A DNA stretch of 64,000 nucleotides, taken from the NCBI RefSeq assembly GCF_011075055.1, contig NC_058144.1, forward strand, positions 17,227,807 to 17,291,806. The letters are read 5' to 3'. The DNA is from Mangifera indica (taxonomy: Eukaryota > Streptophyta > Magnoliopsida > Sapindales > Anacardiaceae). Of the stretch, positions 58,600 through 64,000 are shown piece by piece; positions within the stretch are counted from its first letter, which is position 1, and each line of letters begins with the position of its first letter. Below the pieces are notes generated by a model. The model worked only from the letters and a program-made list of their open reading frames with translations, had not been told where the DNA came from and did no database searches. The position numbers and the translations under genes were made by a program.

Positions 58600-59275
58600 T
58601 ATCAATTCCTTATTATTGGGCAAGTGAGATCTTTAAGTTCTCTCTCTTGAAAATGCTTTCTTATCTCTCTAAAATCTCATCCTCTTCCTTTTAGCTATTT
58701 CCACCCTCTGTCAATCTCCTCATTGGTTGGTGGCCTTTCCGGTACCAACTTTCCAGTTCGGTGACCCCACTGGTCGTCAGCTCCTCCCCTCATGGTTGCT
58801 TCTTTCCTTGTTTTCACTCTCTCAGTCATCCTTAAATATCATTAGTTTTAGTTTTTATTTAAGTATTGTGTAACCTCTGCCCTAGTTTCTTTCTTCTTTT
58901 TTTCATCTTAGTTCCTTGTGTTATTCTAGTACCTTGTTTTCAATCTCTAGGTTGTATTACTCCGGTGACCAACTTTTGTTTCCAGGTTTCCTCTTGTTTT
59001 CCTCTTTCTTTGTTGACGGTTTTCATTTTTTCAAATTTTTGTTTTATTTTGTATCTATTTTCGTTCCTTCCCTTTTGATGTATGCAACAGATTCTATTTC
59101 CATTTGTAGAGCTGTTTCTTTCCTTTTTGGTGATGCATAAACTACTGTGCATTGCTTTTCTGTGGAGCATAGGCTACTGTGCCTTGCATAGACTGAATTT
59201 TCTGTGGAGCATAGGCTATTGTGCCTTGTATAAACTGAATTTTCATATTTTTTTGGCTAAACTCTGGAAAAAGAT
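58600..59275 (+). other. 5' untranslated region of the LINE
   Basis: A pyrimidine-rich leader runs to the ORF1 start. It has a tandem repeat near 59145-59240 (CTGTGGAGCATAGGCTACTG units, about 43 bp, two full copies and a partial). The exact 5' end of the element is uncertain. Confidence 0.55.
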
Positions 59276-60756
59276 ATGTCAAATAGGGACATACCTTTGC
59301 CAACTTGTCTTTCTACATGCATGAAATGCCATAATACCTCTTCACTTGAAACCAATAATGCTGAAGGTAGTGCTTCAAACGTCTCCAAAAAAGAGTCTTG
59401 CAAAGAAGGGATCACTCCAGAACCCTCTTCCTCTAAGCCATATAAAGGGTCTTTTCTGACGACCACTTCTTTGGTTCCGACGGCTGAAGGTAAACGCTCT
59501 TGGGATAATTTATTTAAGGAGAAAAAATTAACAAACCAGAAGTTAGAATACTTTCCCCCTATGGAAAACCTTGCTAGGGGAAAATACTTCATTTCCCCTC
59601 TTCTAGAAGTTGCGGATGAAGTGCAAAGAGATGGGAGAAGTATGCCATTGGTTTCTTCATAGGTAGAAGAATGTCTTTTCTTCTTGTCAAAAGGTATGCA
59701 GTCCGTCATTAGACCAACTATGGTCTTGTTGATATTATATCCACTGGAATAGGAGTTTATCTTCTAAAATTCAAGGATATGGAGGGTATGATGAAAATCC
59801 TGGAAGAGGAAACATGGATGATTGGAAGGCAACCCCTTTTTGTTAGGAGATGGGAAAAAAATCTTTCAATGGTGGCGGAAAACATAAAGAAAATAGCAGT
59901 GTGGGTTAAATTCTATGGAATTCCATTGGAATTTTAGAGTTTGAAGGGTTTTAACCATATTGCTAGCGTTCTAGGTCGTCCCCTTTGTATGGATTCAGTC
60001 ATGGAGGAAAGGAGTAGACTAGAGTTTGCACATATTTGTGTGGAGATTAGTGTCAACCATGATTTCCCAAATACAATAGAGCTTGTGCTACCAAATAAAG
60101 AAAAGGTTGCAATCCAGTTGGAGTATGCATGGAAACCTTTAAAATACAACTTGTGTAATATGTTTGGTCATGGAAATGAAAAGTGTAAAAGGAAAGTACA
60201 AAAATGAGAGGCTGATAAAGGGAAATTTAGCTTGTATAAAGGAAAAAAGGAGACTAGTAAGGAGAAAGCTACAGGTGTAAAAGCAAGGATGGCAAATTAT
60301 GAAAATCACTAAGCTGTAGAGGAGAACAATATGAGTGGTAGAGTTAACTTAGAGACCCCAAGGAGAAAGTTAGTGATCGAAAAGGAGAACTATGTCAATA
60401 ATGTGGAGGCATTAAAAAATAACAAATTTGCAGCCTTAGCCACCAATGAACCTAGTGGAATTAAGGTTACCATATTAGATGAGACATGTGAGAAATTAGT
60501 CTCATCTAATATCTTGGACTTAACTCATGGTGTATCTTCATCTAGCACCATGATATCAACGATGGCCAAACATACAAATTTGGAGCAAGTGGAGAAAAAT
60601 ACTACAAGAGATGAAGATGCAGATCATGACCATTGTGAATCTCTAGAAATAAACCATTTTGGAGACAAAATCAAGGTTGATAAGGTGGACTTCAAAAGAG
60701 AGAAGGGTGACATTCTAAGCAAATCACAGCGGAGGAGGTTGGTGAAACAAAGGTAG
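59276..60756 (+). pseudogene. LINE (L1 type) ORF1
   Basis: ATG 59276 opens a Ser-rich start, then a stop at 59660. In another frame a DUF4283 domain follows (IGRQPLFVRRWEKNLSM, KIAVWVKFYGIPLEF, stop for Trp at 59936, SLKGFNHIASVLGRP). A zinc-knuckle remnant CNMFGHGNEKC ends the domain. A basic C-terminal part (60331-60756) has NNKFAALA and SKSQRRRLVKQR. ORF1 of plant L1 elements is a nucleic-acid chaperone; this copy is broken by stops and frame changes. Confidence 0.85.
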
Positions 60757-60779
60757 AGCTCATCCCTCATTGATTCTAA

Positions 60780-63700
60780 AAACTGACCAATTTAACATGC
60801 TGGAACATTAGGGGCCTAAATGCTCCTATCAAACAAAAGGAGGTTAGGAGATTCATTTTGCAAAATAAGATTAATATTATGGCTATTCTTGAAACAAAAG
60901 TACGTAGCACGAATGCTAATAGAGTATGCTCTAGTATTTGGGAAGGTTGGGAACATTGTAGTAATGCGATAGATGGTTCTATAGGCAGAATTTTGATTGG
61001 ATGGAATAAAGCTACTATTAGGCTCAATGTTATTACGGATGATGCCCAATACTTGCATTGTGATGTGAGTCTTGTAATAGAAAATACTAGTATTGGCTTG
61101 ACAATAGTCTATGGCAGCAATAATCCCATGGAGATGAAGGACCTTTGGCGTAATCTCATTAATAAATCCCACATTTTGTAAAACTCGCCCTAGATTGTAT
61201 TGGAAGATTTTAATGCTATTAAACACCCTCAAGAAAAGATTGGTGGGGGAACTTGGGGTAATTCCTATTGTGAAGACCTTAGGAATTACATTAGGGAGGC
61301 TGAATTAGATGATCTAAGGTTCATAGGTCATCTCCTAACTTGGAGCAATTATAGTGAAGGCGAGAGGAGGATAGCATGCAAACTAGATAGGGCTCTTATT
61401 AATGATTCTTGGAAGGATACATTCCCAAATGCTATGGCTCATTTCCTCAACCTCTTTATATCCGACCACTCTCCTTGCATAGTAAGAATGCGATCCATAG
61501 ATGATTATAGGAAAGTTTCGTTTAAATTCTTTAATATGTGGACACACCATGAAAACTTTCTCAACATTGTTGGTGAAGTTTGGAGCCATGAAGTACAAGG
61601 CAACCCCATGTTCAATGTGATAAGCAAGCTTAAAAAGCTGAAAGGTGAGTTAAAGAAGTTAAATAAGGAGTCTTTTGGCCACATTTCTGAAATAGTGTTA
61701 GAAGCTAGGAGGCAACTTGAAAACGTCCAAGAGTTTTTCCATATTAACCCTTTGGATGAGAAACTTGCTCGAAAGGAAAAAATCAGTTTAGAAACCTATA
61801 GATCCCTTTCATTAGTTGAGGAATCTTTGGCTAGACAAAAATCAAAAGTTCATTGGTTGAAGGAAGGTGATCAAAATACAAAGTTCTTTTTCAAAAGCAT
61901 CAAAGGTAGAAGGAATAGGAACTCTATCTATGAGATCTTAAGGGAGGATGAATCTTTTGTAAACAACATAGAAGAGGTCAAGAAGGAGTTTATGGAGCAC
62001 TTCAAATCTATCATAAATGGAAATGAGTATTCTAATGTGAATCATAAGAAGCTCAAAAGTTAGTCAAATTCCAGTTTGGACATGAGGAAAGGGATATGCT
62101 CATAAGAGAAATTTCAGCGGAAGAGATCAAAGAGACCATCTTTGCTATGGATAATAACAAGGCTCTAGGTCCGGATGGATATGGTGCATGTTTGTTCAAG
62201 GCAACATGGGACATAATTGGTGATGATGTTGTGAAGGCCATCAAGCACTTTTTCAAAACGGGTCATCTCTTAAAAGAGGTTAATTGCACTATACTTGCTC
62301 TTGTTCCTAAAATTACTAACCTTTCTCTTTGTAAGGATTTCAGGCTTATAACTTGTTGTAATACATTGTACAGATGCATCACCAAAATCATGGTAAACCG
62401 CCTCAAAACCATACTTTCGCAGTTCATTAGCAAAGCTCAATGTGTTTTTGTAGGAGGTCATTGCATTGGTGAAAATATTCTTTTATGCTAAGAACTTATG
62501 CACAGCTACCAAAAGGACACACTTGAAAAGAAATGTGCCATAAAGATAGATATCATGAAAGCATATAACACCTTAAATTGGGATTTCTTGCTTGTTGTCC
62601 TTGATACCATTGATATGTCGTAAAAGTTTATTAGTTGGAAAAAGACTTGCATTACTAGTCTTATGTTCTCGGTGGGCCTAAATGGTGAACTTATTGGCTT
62701 CTTCAAAAGTACTAGAGGGCTAAGGCAAGGGGATCCTCTCTCCCTACACCTTTTTGTCATTGTCATGGAAGTGCTTTCTTGCATGCTTAGTGAACTAAAG
62801 GAGAATGCTTGTTTCAGCCATCACTGGAAGTGTAAGAAAAATAATATTACACACTTATGTTTTGTAGATGACCTCATGTTATTTTGTAGGGCAGATGTGG
62901 ATTCCATATCTCTTATAAAAGACACATTAGATTACTTTCATTCATGGTCCGGACTTAGAACAAATCTGACCAAAAGCAATCTTTATCTTTTAGGGGTCAA
63001 TAATTCTGAAGTAGAGCGCCTAAAATCAATCCTTAGCATTGAGTTTGGTGCACTTCCTTTTAAGTACCTTGGTGTACCTATGATATCCTCCAAACTAAAA
63101 GTTGATGATTGCAAACCCCTCATTGACAAGATTGTGGCTAGAATCTCATCTTGGAAAAGTAAATTCCTTTCTTATGCTGGAAGACTTGTTCTCATCAAGG
63201 TTATTCTATTTAGCATCCAAGTATATTGGTCTTCAACCTTTATTCTCCTCACAAAAGTGCACAAGGTAATTGATGGCTACCTTAGGAACTTCCTTTGGAG
63301 TGGAGACATGACCTCTAGCAAGAAGGCAAAGGTTGTTTGGGATGAGATTTGTCTTCCAAAAGAGAAAAGGGGCTTAGGTATTATGAAAAGTGAATCTTGG
63401 AACAAGGCTGCTATGATGAAGCATATCTGGAAACTCTTTCAAAAAGGTGGTACCTCTTTATGGGCTGATTGGATCAATGATAATCGGCTTAGAAAAAAAA
63501 GTTTTTGGGAGGTCAAGCCAAATGGCAATTGTTCTTGGGTTTAGAGGAAATTGTTTTTGCTTAGGAAAAACTTTAAAGATAAAATCCAGAAAATTATGGG
63601 AAATGGGCAGAATACTCATCTTTGGCATAACAATTGGCATCCTTTAGGACCCCTTATTGACAAATATGGTCCTAGGGTGGTAAATGACTCGAGGCAACTG

Positions 63701-64000
63701 TTGTATTCCAAGGTTAAAGAGGTGATTGAAGAAGGTGCATGGAAATGGCCATTGACGAATCTACAGCTCTTATGGAAATCAAAAATACTATAATTTCAAC
63801 CCCTTTAACTGGTGAAGATATCTTTTGGTGGAAACCAAGTGCCAATGGTCAATTTGTCTATCAAGTCGGCTTGGAATAGTATAAGGGAGACTACTGTGGT
63901 ATAATATCATTTGGTTCAAAAGACACTACCCTAAACACTCATTCATTGCATGGATGGGTATTAAGGGTGGTATGAAAACAAAGGATAAACTACATAACCT
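60780..64000 (+). pseudogene. LINE (L1 type) ORF2: endonuclease and reverse transcriptase
   Basis: The endonuclease domain begins near 60780: CWNIRGLNAPIKQ (Asn), IMAILETKV (Glu), LEDFNAI (Asp, with the usual GDFN as EDFN), LDRALIN and ISDHSPC (His). A frame change near 62060 leads to reverse transcriptase: NNKALGPDGYGACLFK, GLRQGDPLSLHLFV and the catalytic CFVDDLMLF (62858-62884). Then come GLRTNLTKSN, LPFKYLGVPM and ISSWKSKFLSYAGR. The zf-RVT region follows to the window edge. Stops occur near 61180, 61192, 62489, 62621, 63542 and 63791. The element continues to the right; its poly(A) tail is not in view. Confidence 0.92.

Noticed and set aside
59257..59709. A 150-codon minus-strand open frame opposite LINE ORF1
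   Set aside because: Antisense shadow of the Ser-rich ORF1 start; no domain.
60816..61232. A 138-codon minus-strand open frame
   Set aside because: Antisense to the LINE endonuclease domain, which is clearly the coding strand.

Overview
The window is AT-rich plant nuclear DNA, most likely from a eudicot. It is almost entirely transposable elements nested in or abutting one another. I see no bacterial features, no tRNA or rRNA genes, no CRISPR array and no clearly intact host gene. The assignment rests on plant-type Ty3/gypsy and Ty1/copia elements, an L1-type LINE with a DUF4283 domain in ORF1, and Mutator-like elements (MULEs) that carry a DUF1985 plus Ulp1-type (C48) protease gene.

Layout. 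1-695: edge of a minus-strand gypsy element (gag start, primer site, LTR). 1748-2518: a complete fold-back Mutator-type element with a 9-bp target duplication. 2967-3450: copia reverse transcriptase fragment, cut by an Athila/Tat-like gypsy element (3451-9845) that has a 5' LTR and gag-pol but no 3' end. 9846-14787: minus-strand copia element truncated inside its reverse transcriptase. 15074-26980: MULE-A, with a broken mudrA-like transposase gene (+) converging on a broken ULP gene (-); a full-length chromovirus (17529-23474) sits inside the ULP catalytic domain. 27011-38731: MULE-B, 11.7 kb with perfect 9-bp target duplications, a ULP gene (+) converging on a mudrA-like gene (-), and very elaborate terminal regions. 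38741-43574: low-copy-looking DNA with possible decayed host exons. 43575-58600: two copies of one copia family in opposite orientation, with a solo LTR, another LTR and a gypsy gag fragment in or between them. 58600-64000: an L1-type LINE running off the right edge.

The two MULEs are the centre of interest. They share one architecture (transposase and SUMO-protease-like gene transcribed towards each other from the termini), lie only 30 bp apart and point in opposite directions. This matches the Kaonashi-type ULP-carrying MULEs known from Arabidopsis and related elements elsewhere. In MULE-A the transposase has lost its catalytic domain and the ULP catalytic cysteine has become tyrosine. In MULE-B the domains are complete but broken by several stops and at least one frameshift. 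MULE-B has about 120-bp tandem repeats upstream of both genes, in inverted orientation, and each terminus carries duplicated promoter-like units.

Nearly every coding region is broken. Many of the stops are TAG or TAA where the family has Gln or Trp, as expected of long-methylated, decaying repeats. One chromovirus lesion is unusual: a 198-bp stretch of its reverse transcriptase is inverted in place. Gene models are read by eye; splice sites and element ends are approximate unless a target duplication fixes them.
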